From Candidatus Woesearchaeota archaeon (GTDB lineage: Archaea; Nanobdellota; Nanobdellia; Woesearchaeales; JABMPP01), in NCBI GenBank assembly GCA_018303405.1, contig JAGVYD010000016.1:1-64000 (forward strand): a stretch of DNA of 64,000 bases, read 5' to 3'. Shown piece by piece: positions 42,342-49,850 of the stretch. The notes under the pieces are model-generated. The model did no database searches, was not told the DNA's origin, and saw only the letters and a program-made list of their open reading frames with translations. How positions within the stretch are numbered: position 1 is the first letter of the stretch; every line of letters begins with the position of its first letter. Made by a program: the position numbers and the translations under genes.

Positions 42342-42944
42342 CTATTTCAACCAACCCTCAATAAAAGTATTATTTTTCTTGATTTCTTCTTTTTTAACGT
42401 ACTCCTTTTTCCAAGAGATAGCGTTTAGGTACCATAGTAATCCAAATCCAATAAGCAATACCAATAAGAGATAGTAGTATCTGTCCGAGCAATATATATG
42501 AATAAAAACGATACAAAGTAGTCCAAGATATAATGAATTGAGAAGTAGTATGATTATCCGTCTTTTAAAATCTCTATATGCTTTAAGATGAGGGATAACC
42601 CCCATTATGTCTCTAACAAATGTTTCGTAGATGTTGCCATTGCCGTCATATGTTTTTTTTATGTTTATAAGCTCAACAAAATGTAGGTATAAATTTTGTG
42701 GCAAGAAATTCTTAAAAAAGATTATGATTGGGATTAAGAATAGAAAAATAATTGGGATTAAATAGATTGAAACTTGTGAGATATTTATATTGTATATTTG
42801 TAAATATACAAGTAGTATTAGGCTGTTCAAGGCCATTAGATAATTTATAGTATCATCAAGTTTTTGCCTCTGCTGAACAAGAAATTGATATTGATTCCAG
42901 AGAAGAGGATACAATTCTTTAAAATTTAGCTTATTCTTCTTCAA
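42342..42944 (-). CDS. Four-TM membrane protein, SLATT/effector-like layout
   Basis: 200 residues with two pairs of TM helices (about 38-58, 62-82, 130-150, 155-175) and charged cytosolic stretches before, between and after. This layout recalls SLATT-type and other pore-forming effectors of antiviral systems, but there is no clear sequence signature. The start is a TTG at 42944 after GGGGTTAAAA. Two-gene operon with 41812. Confidence 0.55.
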   Translation of the reverse strand: MKKNKLNFKELYPLLWNQYQFLVQQRQKLDDTINYLMALNSLILLVYLQIYNINISQVSIYLIPIIFLFLIPIIIFFKNFLPQNLYLHFVELINIKKTYDGNGNIYETFVRDIMGVIPHLKAYRDFKRRIIILLLNSLYLGLLCIVFIHIYCSDRYYYLLLVLLIGFGLLWYLNAISWKKEYVKKEEIKKNNTFIEGWLK

Positions 42945-43111
42945 CCTTTTAACCCCTAATTTGGAATTATTATATCTAGATATTTAAAGATTAGTTTATT
43001 TGTCAATTCTTTTCAAGATAATATTAATTCTATATTTAATATCTTCTCCAGATTCGTATTAATGTCTTTTTTTCTTTGGTTTAGAATACCTAACAAAAAG
43101 AGTATCATAAC

Positions 43112-43663
43112 CTAGGACAAATTGGCATTGCCAACAGATACGTTAGATTCTTTATTTGCTGGCACATTTCTATATTTTCTCATCAAAGCAGCTATATCAG
43201 CATGGCTTATCTCGCTTCGAAAATTCATCCTGAGTGATTTTTCACCATACAAATTTTTGTGGATGCTGTCTAGAATCTCCTTATACAGAGTCATCCATCT
43301 TCTTAAGGAATCTGATAGCTGACCTGTTTTTGATTCTTCATCCATCTGTCTTGTTATCCATAAGGATAACTTTGCGGCCATCTCTTTTTGTTGTTGTACT
43401 GGCTTATCAAAAAGAGGCATGAAATTATCCACTTCTTGTTTTGAGAAGTCAATTTGTACTATTTGGTTCGATGTTTCGGCAGGCAGAATTTCTATATTAT
43501 GTAATTTTGATGAATTGAAAATTTCTAAGCTGCCTGGCCTATTGCTCCTGATTATTACTTCTTCCCCCTTACTTAATCCAGCCTTGTCCAATTCCTCTTT
43601 TGGCAAATAGGCAGAATAAGCTAAGGTTCCATTCGAGCGTTTGATACATTGAATCTTGGCCAT
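43112..43663 (-). CDS. AbrB-like DNA-binding protein
   Basis: 183 residues. The N-terminal 50 residues look like a swapped-hairpin AbrB domain (LAYSAYLPKEELDKAGLSKGEEVIIRSNRPGSLEIF). The rest is helical and charged. Likely a regulator of element genes. The 165 bases upstream of the 4-TM gene and the 125 bases below the RHH gene hold no further frames. Confidence 0.6.
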   Translation of the reverse strand: MAKIQCIKRSNGTLAYSAYLPKEELDKAGLSKGEEVIIRSNRPGSLEIFNSSKLHNIEILPAETSNQIVQIDFSKQEVDNFMPLFDKPVQQQKEMAAKLSLWITRQMDEESKTGQLSDSLRRWMTLYKEILDSIHKNLYGEKSLRMNFRSEISHADIAALMRKYRNVPANKESNVSVGNANLS

Positions 43664-43788
43664 GTTTCATATACTTTTTGGTATATGATTATTTCCTGGC
43701 TTTAATCATATACTCTTGAAAATCCAGGCTAAAGTTAGCTTTAGGGTATCCTAGAGAGCATTGCCATGAAATGTCACTACCACCCCGT

Positions 43789-43923
43789 CTAGCTCCTCTT
43801 TAAATCAGCTCTAACGAGGCTCTCTATGTAATCTGATATGTCTATCTCCTTGTCAATGCAATGTTTCTTAACAGATTTCCAAAGCTCTGAGTCAATCTTC
43901 AGGCTTGTGGTCTTTCTTGGCAT
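43789..43923 (-). CDS. Ribbon-helix-helix protein (44 aa)
   Basis: Short protein MPRKTTSLKIDSELWKSVKK...ISDYIESLVRADLKRS: a basic beta strand followed by two helices, the CopG/Arc fold. Such proteins bind DNA as dimers. It is divergent from 44026 across a promoter region that holds a dyad of AGTATTA half-sites, so autoregulation is likely. Confidence 0.75.
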   Translation of the reverse strand: MPRKTTSLKIDSELWKSVKKHCIDKEIDISDYIESLVRADLKRS

Positions 43924-43987
43924 AGTGTTCCATCGGTATTACTAATTTATATATTTATTGATTTACAAAAAGAAAGATTTATATATA

Positions 43988-44011
43988 AGTATTACATACT
44001 ACTATAATACT
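43988..44011. promoter_or_regulatory. AGTATTA dyad in a divergent promoter
   Basis: AGTATTA (43988-43994) and TAATACT (44005-44011) form an inverted repeat with a 10-base spacer. A further GTATTACTA lies near 43937. It sits next to the TATA box TTTATATATAAG of the 44026 gene. The nearby RHH protein is the probable binder. Confidence 0.5.
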
Positions 44012-44025
44012 AATGAGGTGCTATC

Positions 44026-44139
44026 ATGACAGAAGAAACCCCCGAGGAAAAAAGGAAAAGGCTTGAAGCTATCTTGGAGAAGGCAGGCCTCAAAGGTATT
44101 GTGAAAATAAAAAACAAAGAGGAGCATATTGAATGTTGA
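44026..44139 (+). CDS. Very small charged protein (37 aa)
   Basis: MTEETPEEKRKRLEAILEKAGLKG... is a highly charged helix. GAGGTG five bases upstream of the ATG and a strong TATA box (TTTATATATAAG near 43978) make expression likely in spite of the size. Function unknown. Confidence 0.5.
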   Translation: MTEETPEEKRKRLEAILEKAGLKGIVKIKNKEEHIEC

Positions 44140-44214
44140 AAATCTTTGAAGCTTCCTCCAACGCTCAACTAAAATTCGCTTATGGTCTGCTCTTGCTGTT
44201 GTGTTGCCAATTTA

Positions 44215-44388
44215 TCATGCCCTCCCAAGCAATGTTATTATCATTGCAAAGAAGCCAAAAGCCAACAGTACGAGTAGCGAAAAAAAAATAAAACCTATAC
44301 CCATTTTAAAGCCTGTTTCATAGGGATAGGCTACTAGAACCCTGATTGTGGGTTGTGGTGATATTTCATCCTTCGTTGTTTTCCCCAT
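44215..44388 (-). CDS. Single-TM small membrane protein (57 aa)
   Basis: MGKTTKDEISPQPTIRVLVA... followed by one TM helix (IGFIFFSLLVLLAFGFFAMIITLL). The ATG at 44388 follows GAGGGGGTAT. It lies 13 bases downstream of the two-TM gene at 44402 and is probably in one operon. Confidence 0.6.
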   Translation of the reverse strand: MGKTTKDEISPQPTIRVLVAYPYETGFKMGIGFIFFSLLVLLAFGFFAMIITLLGRA

Positions 44389-44401
44389 GTGTATACCCCC
44401 T

Positions 44402-44827
44402 CTATTTCCTATATGCCTGATTGAAAGTTGCTTTTTGCATTTGAATAATACCAATTATGCCTCCTGTGAAAAAAATATACATGAATATTGCATAAAATAT
44501 TTTGAATCCGTTTGATACAGGCATATTGAATATCTTAAGGAAAGGAAAAAGAAATTTCTCACCCACAAAATAATAGAAAAGTGCAGTAACTATAGCACCA
44601 AGCAAAAATGCCCTTTTGTTATCCTCCTGGATGGCTCTTATGTCAAATCCTCCACTAGATTCCTCAATTTTTTCTTTTTTAAAATCCTTTAGAAGTTCTT
44701 CTGCTATCTCTTCATCAGCTCCTTTCTTGATTAATTTACTTTTTATCTGGTCTCGACTTAATCCTTCAGTTTGGTACTTATGGATAAGATTCCAAACTTT
44801 CCTTAGTTCATCATTATTTTCCGTCAT
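44402..44827 (-). CDS. Two-TM membrane protein with a UBA/SHOCT-like N-terminus
   Basis: 141 residues. ELRKVWNLIHKYQTEGLSRDQIKSKLIKKGADEEIAEELLKDF is a compact helical domain like those that precede membrane parts in many archaeal small proteins. Two TM helices follow (about 75-95, 105-130). Function unknown. Confidence 0.6.
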   Translation of the reverse strand: MTENNDELRKVWNLIHKYQTEGLSRDQIKSKLIKKGADEEIAEELLKDFKKEKIEESSGGFDIRAIQEDNKRAFLLGAIVTALFYYFVGEKFLFPFLKIFNMPVSNGFKIFYAIFMYIFFTGGIIGIIQMQKATFNQAYRK

Positions 44828-44917
44828 TCATAAGGTTATTAGGGATGTATATTTATAAAGATTTCCTACGCTGAACCTACTCTCAAATAAATAGGAAAAA
44901 CTACGCTATTCCTACCC

Positions 44918-45172
44918 ATGACTTGGGAAGAAGTTTCATGGGTGCTGAGAGGAAGACTAAGAAGTAAGGTATTGGCAGCCTTAGATAAACCCAAAACAGC
45001 TACCATGCTATCAAAAGAATTGCAGACCCACAGGAGCACGATAAGCGAAATACTAATAGAGCTAGCAAGAAGGAAACTTGCAGTCTGTCTTGACCCAAAA
45101 GAGCCTTACAATCGATTTTATAAAAAAACAGAGCTGGGAAATAAGATAAATAAAAAGGCCACTGAATTATAA
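44918..45172 (+). CDS. Winged-helix DNA-binding protein
   Basis: 84 residues: RLRSKVLAALDKPKTATMLSKELQTHRSTISEILIELARRKLAVCLDP, an ArsR/MarR-like winged helix that would bind DNA as a dimer. Probably an element regulator. A TATA-like AAATAAATAGG lies about 30 bases upstream. Confidence 0.75.
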   Translation: MTWEEVSWVLRGRLRSKVLAALDKPKTATMLSKELQTHRSTISEILIELARRKLAVCLDPKEPYNRFYKKTELGNKINKKATEL

Positions 45173-45414
45173 AATGGATTGTAACCTAGATAAAATATTA
45201 ATAGGCATCACATTAAACATATATCATGAAACTTAATAAAGAAGAATTTTTAGCTTTAGTCGAAAAAGGTATAGAACTTCATCTTAAGGATAAAGCTGGG
45301 AAAGCTGATATCGAATTTGTCAGAAAAAAAGCCCCGCAAATCTTTAGTCTCATGGTTGAAATAAATGCCAATCGAAAATTGAAACTTCCCTCTACTGAAA
45401 ATTCCTCAGAACGT

Positions 45415-46030
45415 GACCTCCTCCCCGCACTAAAGTGCGGGGCTTCCGGCAAAGGCATGTAACCTCAGTTGATGCACATCTTCTTGATGCCTCACATAAT
45501 TATCGACCACGTCGATTGTGTTGTATCCGACGCTGTTTGCCAGTCCTCCCGGGCTGAAGAAATGCCCTTTTGGATAGCGAAGCCTGAAATGCTCATTGGA
45601 ACGGAAAAGTTTGTAGCTCAAATTTCCTTTCAAAAGCTGCAATGCCTTGCTCTGCGACATGCTCGGCAGCGTCTCAACGCTGATGTGGATATGCTCTGGC
45701 ATGACGCTAAGAACCCTTATGGCCATCTTATGCCTTGCCGCTGTCTCTCTGAGGATTTCTTCCGCAAGAATTTTATACTTCTCCTGCTTGAACATCCTGT
45801 AGCGGTACTTTGTGCACCATTCAAGATGGTGCACGTTTACGCCAACCTTATGCGCATGGTGCCTTAACTCAAGTGTTGCCATTTTTGCTCGTCCTCCGAC
45901 GAGCAAAGCTCACGCTAACTTTGGAAGGTTAGTGCGTGACGCTGCTTACGCTCGTCACGCATTTTTATTTTTTCTTGCAGAAAAAATTAGCCATTCATCT
46001 CACGCAGTAAACTGCGGAGATTTCTGGCTA
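45415..46030 (-). mobile_element. IS200/IS605-family insertion sequence
   Basis: Carries a single tnpA on the minus strand. Hairpins mark the two ends: CCCCGCAC-taaa-GTGCGGGG (45423-45442) and CGCAG-taaa-CTGCG (46003-46016), as in this family, which lacks terminal inverted repeats and moves as single-stranded DNA. An inner dyad TGCGTGACG...CGTCACGCA lies at about 45931-45960. No tnpB is present. End coordinates are approximate. Confidence 0.85.
45430..45882 (-). CDS. tnpA: IS200-type transposase TnpA
   Basis: 150 residues, HUH/Y1 transposase. HHLEWCTKYRYRMF is the family entry, the HUH motif is MPEHIHISVE, and the nucleophile tyrosine is expected in NTIDVVDNYVRHQ. KGHFFSPGGLANSVGYNT is also typical. 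The ATG at 45882 gives the usual N-terminus. The stop lies in the loop of the end hairpin. It looks intact. Confidence 0.92.
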   Translation of the reverse strand: MATLELRHHAHKVGVNVHHLEWCTKYRYRMFKQEKYKILAEEILRETAARHKMAIRVLSVMPEHIHISVETLPSMSQSKALQLLKGNLSYKLFRSNEHFRLRYPKGHFFSPGGLANSVGYNTIDVVDNYVRHQEDVHQLRLHAFAGSPAL

Positions 46031-46339
46031 AGTGAGATTAAAAAACTTAAAGAACAAATTAAAGTAGCTAACTTGGACTTTTTTGATAATTTTGATACCG
46101 ACGTTAGAAATGCTTTTTTCCATATTTCCTATGAATTTCGAGGAAAAAATATCGTTATTCACAAAATTGATAATACAGAAAAAGAAATTTCATTAAAAGA
46201 TTTATTAATTTTGAATATGCATGCTGACAGAAGTGCATATGTTGTTATGCACATCTGTACATATTTGACAAAACAATAAGGCTTCATTTTCTAAGGATTC
46301 AATACTATACTGAAGATATATGTCTTAAACCTTGAGCAA

Positions 46340-47308
46340 TTAGGATAAAATTCCTTTTTCCTTATATTTATGGATGACTTTGTAAGGGTAGTTTGAGGAA
46401 TAGCCAAGATTCTTACATATCTCATCAACAGACACTCCTTGTTTATATTGTATGATTATGCTTATATCTCTGCTATCCATATCACTGCAAAACGGAAGAA
46501 ATTCACTGCAAAATTTTATTTCGTTATCTGTTATTTGAGATTGACCATTTATTACACACAGGCCTCCCAAGATAGCCTTTATTTTTTCCATTGCACGAGG
46601 TAATGAAGGACTAAGTGATATGCATTGGTATTTGACCGACATATTTATCATTGCTTCATTAAATTCTATGTAATTGTTTACAATAGTACCTTTGAGTGTT
46701 ATTTTGGAATCAGGTGCTATGGCTTTTTTCTGTTCAATATTTTTTACAAAGGCTAATTGTTGTTCATCGGTGAGAGAATAAAAGAAAGGGACTAGTCTTT
46801 CAATGAAAGTGTTATCCAGGAAGTTTTTCTTATTTTGGACATAGCTATTCTTAGTTATATTAGCGATGATATTAATTCGAGCTTTAAAATACAAATCTGA
46901 TTTATTCCTTTCTCCATATTGGTATATTCCTTCAGATAGGACTTCTGCCATAGCATTCACCAACCTTTCTTTGGTTCTTTGTGTCTTGGAGGAAAGAAGA
47001 AGTGTCAAATCGTTGATACTTAACGTTTTATTTTGGCATTTTTTACCACTATCAAACCTGTCTATCAAACTGTGTATAGTAAAATCAGAACCTAAGTCAA
47101 TTATTGATTTGTTACTGAATATATTTGTTAGCTCTATTGTGGTTCTACTTTTAAATTGGCCACTTGGAGCTATACATAATATCGAGAGAGGGATTACATC
47201 TCTATTTTTGATGAACATACTAGCCATCGCTGTTGCTTTAAACAATCCTAGATAGCCCAGGCTATACTTATTCTCAAAATAGTCATATATCTGCTTGGTA
47301 TTGGTCAT
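46340..47308 (-). CDS. AAA/MCM-like replication ATPase with C-terminal HTH
   Basis: 322 residues. A P-loop-like APSGQFKSRTT (about 47-57), SINDLTLLLSS with possible Walker B position, and ARINIIANIT as a sensor-like strand recall MCM/AAA+ helicases, though weakly. The C-terminal VDEICKNLGYSSNYPYKVIHKYKEKGIL is a helix-turn-helix. Together with the ERCC4 nuclease this could start or drive element replication. The ATG at 47308 has GAGTGAT upstream; a GTG at 47317 is less likely. Confidence 0.6.
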   Translation of the reverse strand: MTNTKQIYDYFENKYSLGYLGLFKATAMASMFIKNRDVIPLSILCIAPSGQFKSRTTIELTNIFSNKSIIDLGSDFTIHSLIDRFDSGKKCQNKTLSINDLTLLLSSKTQRTKERLVNAMAEVLSEGIYQYGERNKSDLYFKARINIIANITKNSYVQNKKNFLDNTFIERLVPFFYSLTDEQQLAFVKNIEQKKAIAPDSKITLKGTIVNNYIEFNEAMINMSVKYQCISLSPSLPRAMEKIKAILGGLCVINGQSQITDNEIKFCSEFLPFCSDMDSRDISIIIQYKQGVSVDEICKNLGYSSNYPYKVIHKYKEKGILS

Positions 47309-47738
47309 TGTTATCACTCTGGTATTTTAGATATGCTTTGCTCATTTCTATTACTGCCAAGGCTCCTCCTGTTCTACTTTCGACAAAGAGAAATGGAATT
47401 TTGTATTTGATATTCCAATGAAAAATGGTAGATAAAACAGAATGTGGGTGTATTTTAGACCTATATCTCCTATTTTCGATATCATAAATAGTACACTCAA
47501 TAATGACCGCAAAATATTCTAGTTTCTGAGCCTTTAATAGTTCTTTTTCAAATCTCTCTCTATCTACGGTAATAGAATGAATAAAATCGTTTAATTCTTT
47601 TCTTTCTATTGCAAAACCAGGATACCCCCTAATTGAATAATCACCAACCTTGAGATTTTCCAACTCATGTTTGTATTTCAATTTTTCAAAGTATTCTGAA
47701 TAAGGCTTCTGCTCTCGACTGTCGACAATTAGAATCAT
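47283..47738 (-). CDS. ERCC4/XPF-type nuclease
   Basis: 151 residues, the nuclease domain only. DSREQKPY (6-13), LKVGDYSI and FAIERKELNDFIHSI (ERKxxxD, 45-51) are the catalytic set of XPF/Mus81 nucleases. There is no helicase domain or HhH pair. It would cut branched DNA during replication or recombination of the element. Overlaps the ATPase gene by 26 bases. Confidence 0.87.
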   Translation of the reverse strand: MILIVDSREQKPYSEYFEKLKYKHELENLKVGDYSIRGYPGFAIERKELNDFIHSITVDRERFEKELLKAQKLEYFAVIIECTIYDIENRRYRSKIHPHSVLSTIFHWNIKYKIPFLFVESRTGGALAVIEMSKAYLKYQSDNNDQYQADI

Positions 47739-47757
47739 ATTGAGTAAGTAAGGAGGA

Positions 47758-48081
47758 TTAAACCTCCTTTACTCTGTACTGAGTATTCATACCCGTTCCA
47801 GATTTGAATACTCTGACCGTAACTGTCTTTCTCCCTTCCTTTTCTGCCATTTCAATGAAAGGTCTTAAGGCAGTAATGAATCTCCGAGATGTAGATAACA
47901 ATTCTTTTCTTGTCTCTCTCCCATTCTCTACAACCACCATTGCCTTAATCCCTGTGGCTTCCTTTCCTTGGAATTCTCGAGTTATTTGACACCAATCTTT
48001 AAAAGTAATATCTGTTGGCGTATCGGTCACTTTGAAATATGGTGACTCGAAAATATTCCAATCAATTTTTTGTTCGTCCAT
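47758..48081 (-). CDS. Hypothetical protein of the replication operon
   Basis: 107 residues, basic C-terminus, beta-rich pattern (TGIKAMVVVENGRETRKELLSTSRRFITALRPFIEMAEKEGRKTVTVRVFKSGTGMNTQYRVKEV). Single-stranded DNA binding is possible, by position next to the nuclease and ATPase, but I see no firm OB motif. AGGAGG precedes the ATG. Confidence 0.5.
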   Translation of the reverse strand: MDEQKIDWNIFESPYFKVTDTPTDITFKDWCQITREFQGKEATGIKAMVVVENGRETRKELLSTSRRFITALRPFIEMAEKEGRKTVTVRVFKSGTGMNTQYRVKEV

Positions 48082-48160
48082 TCTTCTCAGTCCTCCTCGC
48101 TATGATAAATTCCTCGAACTCTATGTCGGCCAGGAACTCATCCATAAAATCAGTTTCCAT
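48062..48160 (-). CDS. Tiny acidic leader protein (32 aa) of the replication operon
   Basis: METDFMDEFLADIEFEEFII..., overlapping the next gene by 20 bases. GGAGATGGTATAG precedes the ATG and a TATA box GTATAAATAAG lies about 60 bases upstream, so this is the first frame of the operon. It may be a small partner protein or only serve coupling. Confidence 0.45.
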   Translation of the reverse strand: METDFMDEFLADIEFEEFIIARRTEKNGRTKN

Positions 48161-48237
48161 CTATACCATCTCCTTGTAGCTATCGCTAATTCTATTGTGT
48201 GAATCCAAAAAACAACACTTATTTATACTTCAAATCC

Positions 48238-48480
48238 TCAGAAGTTCTTGCTCGAAACTTCATTATCTTCTTTTTTATTTTCATTTATCACCTCTTTTGT
48301 ACTTATTCTAAGAATTTCAGAAAATTGAACAGATGTTTGTTGGTAATCTCCGCTAACCATTAAAGTTTGGTCGAAAATTGAAATTATTCCCTTCAGAGCT
48401 TTTTCCCCTGAAGACGTTCTAATAACAACTTTACAAAATTTTCCATCAAATTCTCCGTATGGTTTTGTTTTGTTTTCCAT
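48238..48480 (-). CDS. Sm-like (LSm) domain protein, putative
   Basis: 80 residues. GKFCKVVIRTSSGEKALKGIISIFDQTLMVSGDYQQTSVQFSEILRIST has the order of the Sm fold: bent strands around a G-x-I-x-x-x-D turn and a final hydrophobic strand. The usual RNA-contact residues (Sm2 KG/RG) are not obvious. If right, an RNA-binding ring encoded by a mobile element would be unusual. Confidence 0.4.
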   Translation of the reverse strand: MENKTKPYGEFDGKFCKVVIRTSSGEKALKGIISIFDQTLMVSGDYQQTSVQFSEILRISTKEVINENKKEDNEVSSKNF

Positions 48481-48594
48481 AATTATTTTAAAGGAGTTTC
48501 ATACCTATTTAATAATTACTTTTAATATATGGAGTCGAAAATAGTCGAATTTAGAAAAATTTAAATATCACTTAATTCTATATCTCAAATAACC

Positions 48595-49056
48595 ATGCAA
48601 AACAATGAAACAAAGCTATGCTTAATATGCAATGCACCGATTGAAAGAGTTAAGGGTTCTGGTATTTTGCGAGTGGATAATAGAAAATATTGTAAAATCG
48701 AATGTGCCAAGAAAGTGAAATTAAAACAAGATAGTGAAAGAATGAAAAAGCTGCGAATAGCGCAAAAGCTAATTAAACAAATCAAAGAGGCATTATCACA
48801 CTCTAGGGATGCTAAAGATTTTATAAATCAACTAATGAATAAAATAGAGGTGACTTCTAAAGAGCCATGGTTCAGTGATAAAGATGCTTATGAATCTCAG
48901 TTTAGTGACCCTGAAACTGGACATTTTGATAGAATGGAATTTGAAGAGCCAATCAGAGAGATTGTTAGAGACGAATTAATAAAGCATCTAACTCTAATGA
49001 AAGAAGAAATATTAAGTAACCATAAAAAATTAAATAAATTAACGGAGGCAAAGTAA
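48595..49056 (+). CDS. Zinc-finger protein upstream of the integrase start
   Basis: 153 residues. Four cysteines (CLICNAPIE...YCKIECAKK) make a treble-clef-like finger at the N-terminus. The rest is charged and helical, with an acidic middle. It ends one base before the integrase start at 49058, so in the circular element it forms an operon with the integrase and may help or control recombination. A TTTAAATATC box lies about 35 bases upstream. Confidence 0.65.
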   Translation: MQNNETKLCLICNAPIERVKGSGILRVDNRKYCKIECAKKVKLKQDSERMKKLRIAQKLIKQIKEALSHSRDAKDFINQLMNKIEVTSKEPWFSDKDAYESQFSDPETGHFDRMEFEEPIREIVRDELIKHLTLMKEEILSNHKKLNKLTEAK

Positions 49057-49057
49057 A

Positions 49058-49186
49058 ATGGATTCAAAAACACCAAAAACTGAAGAAAAAACAAAAGAAA
49101 CTAACCTCCTACCGACGGAAAATAAGGTGGTGTCCTGGGTTCAAATCCCAGTCGTCCCATCTATTAATTCTGTTGATAATTATTAA
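49058..49186 (+). CDS. Integrase, N-terminal part (split gene)
   Basis: ATG at 49058 after GGAGG with 9-base spacing. It reads MDSKTPKTEEKTKETNLLPTENK and then VVSWVQIPVVPSINSVD through the att core, in the same frame as the C-terminal part at 40136, before ending at TAA (49184-49186) in foreign flank. So this is the int(N) fragment left at the right end by integration. It cannot be catalytic alone. Confidence 0.9.
   Translation: MDSKTPKTEEKTKETNLLPTENKVVSWVQIPVVPSINSVDNY
49127..49178. repeat. Attachment site att-B (right end of element)
   Basis: Perfect 52-bp copy of 40136-40187, including the tRNA-Phe 3' end and the element-specific CTATTAATTCTGTTGATA. The flanks differ on both sides, as expected for attL and attR. 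Confidence 0.95.
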
Positions 49187-49197
49187 ATAGTTCCCAC

Positions 49198-49428
49198 TTA
49201 TTTATCATATACAAATTCTAATAAAACCCTCGCACCTGCAAAATGTCCTGCCAAATAAAGCATTTGTTGTTCTTTAAAACCTGCTTTTTTGCCAGCTTCC
49301 TTAATAGCTTCTTCATTAAATTCCATATAAATAGTTCCACCAATATCTAAGTCTACAACCGGGGCAACTCCTTTCCCTTTACTTGGATTATTTCCTATGA
49401 CTTTTCCTTTAAGTTTTAACGTAGGCAT
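49198..49428 (-). CDS. Small hypothetical protein of module 2
   Basis: 76 residues: MPTLKLKGKVIGNNPSKGKG then VVDLDIGGTIYMEFNEEAIKEAGKKAG, beta strands then helices. The ATG at 49428 follows GGAGG with 8-base spacing. The fold may be a small barrel. No family recognised. Confidence 0.55.
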   Translation of the reverse strand: MPTLKLKGKVIGNNPSKGKGVAPVVDLDIGGTIYMEFNEEAIKEAGKKAGFKEQQMLYLAGHFAGARVLLEFVYDK

Positions 49429-49540
49429 ACTACATCCCTCCATAGATTATTATATATACCCGATTCAGATTGAGATTTATATATTTATTGCATATTTTGC
49501 CTCTTTCAAGCGGCTACCAAACCTTTTATACTCACTTAAC

Positions 49541-49573
49541 TACTCAGTTGAGTATTAATCTTACACTAAGTGT
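49541..49573 (+). promoter_or_regulatory. Two dyads upstream of the module-2 RHH gene
   Basis: TACTCA-gt-TGAGTA (49541-49554) and ACACT-a-AGTGT (49563-49573) lie between the TATA box CTTTTATAC (near 49525) and the ATG at 49582. They are candidate operators for the RHH protein itself. Confidence 0.45.
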
Positions 49574-49581
49574 GTGTATAA

Positions 49582-49791
49582 ATGAAGCAGCGAGTCAACT
49601 TGAGCTTAACTAAGAATTTGTTTAAGTTTGTTAGAAGAAGCCATAAAAACGTTAGTTTCTATGTCGAGAAACTGATTGTGAACGATTTAATCTCAAAGCA
49701 AAACTCAGTTCAAACTCAATTTCAATCTAGCAATTTCTCAAATCCCAGTCGTCCCATAAGATATTCTATCAATGGTAAATTGTATTCTTAA
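49582..49791 (+). CDS. Ribbon-helix-helix protein whose 3' end runs through an att copy
   Basis: 69 residues. MKQRVNLSLTKNLFKFVRRSHKNVSFYVEKLIVNDLIS is a CopG-like RHH, paralogous to 53598 (MKQRINLSLEKELCKLL...ISKYVDKLITNDLLS). The last 17 codons are encoded by the att copy at 49738 and what lies beyond, so the natural C-terminus was probably lost and replaced. The DNA 85 bases upstream also resembles that of the paralogue (TTTGCCT...GGCTACCAA). Confidence 0.7.
   Translation: MKQRVNLSLTKNLFKFVRRSHKNVSFYVEKLIVNDLISKQNSVQTQFQSSNFSNPSRPIRYSINGKLYS
49738..49757. repeat. att-C, tRNA-Phe 3'-end repeat
   Basis: TCAAATCCCAGTCGTCCCAT, identical to 40149-40168 plus the next base, then AAGATATT. It closes module 2 (49179-49737). 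Confidence 0.9.
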
Positions 49792-49850
49792 ATTAAGGTA
49801 AAGATCTACCTAAAAACAAAAAATAACTCTGTATCAGTTGGATCAGGAAG

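Larger units (their letters stand above)
45226..46279 (+). pseudogene. HEPN-like gene interrupted by IS200-type insertion
   Basis: The 5' part (45226 to about 45412, MKLNKEEFLALVEKGIELHL...) and the 3' part (about 46030-46279, EIKKLKEQIKVANLDFFDNF...) flank an insertion sequence and are in different frames. Together they would make about 148 residues. The 3' part has the HEPN nuclease-type motif RNAFFH (Rx4H) followed by ISYEF, so the original gene was probably a HEPN RNase. Broken now. Confidence 0.7.
40136..49178. mobile_element. 9-kb SSV-type integrated element in tRNA-Phe
   Basis: Bounded by the 52-bp att copies (40136-40187 and 49127-49178), giving a unit of 8,991 bp. The integrase gene is split between the two ends. 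The content is AT-rich against the host and includes an ERCC4 nuclease, an MCM/AAA-like ATPase, AbrB, RHH and winged-helix DNA-binding proteins, an Sm-like protein and small membrane proteins. No capsid or portal gene is recognisable, so it could be an integrated plasmid or a virus with unknown structural genes. Confidence 0.9.

Noticed and set aside
44133-44291. 52-codon plus-strand frame overlapping 44026
   Set aside because: It overlaps the well-supported minus-strand membrane gene at 44215, and its sequence is low quality (runs of leucine/cysteine then lysine).
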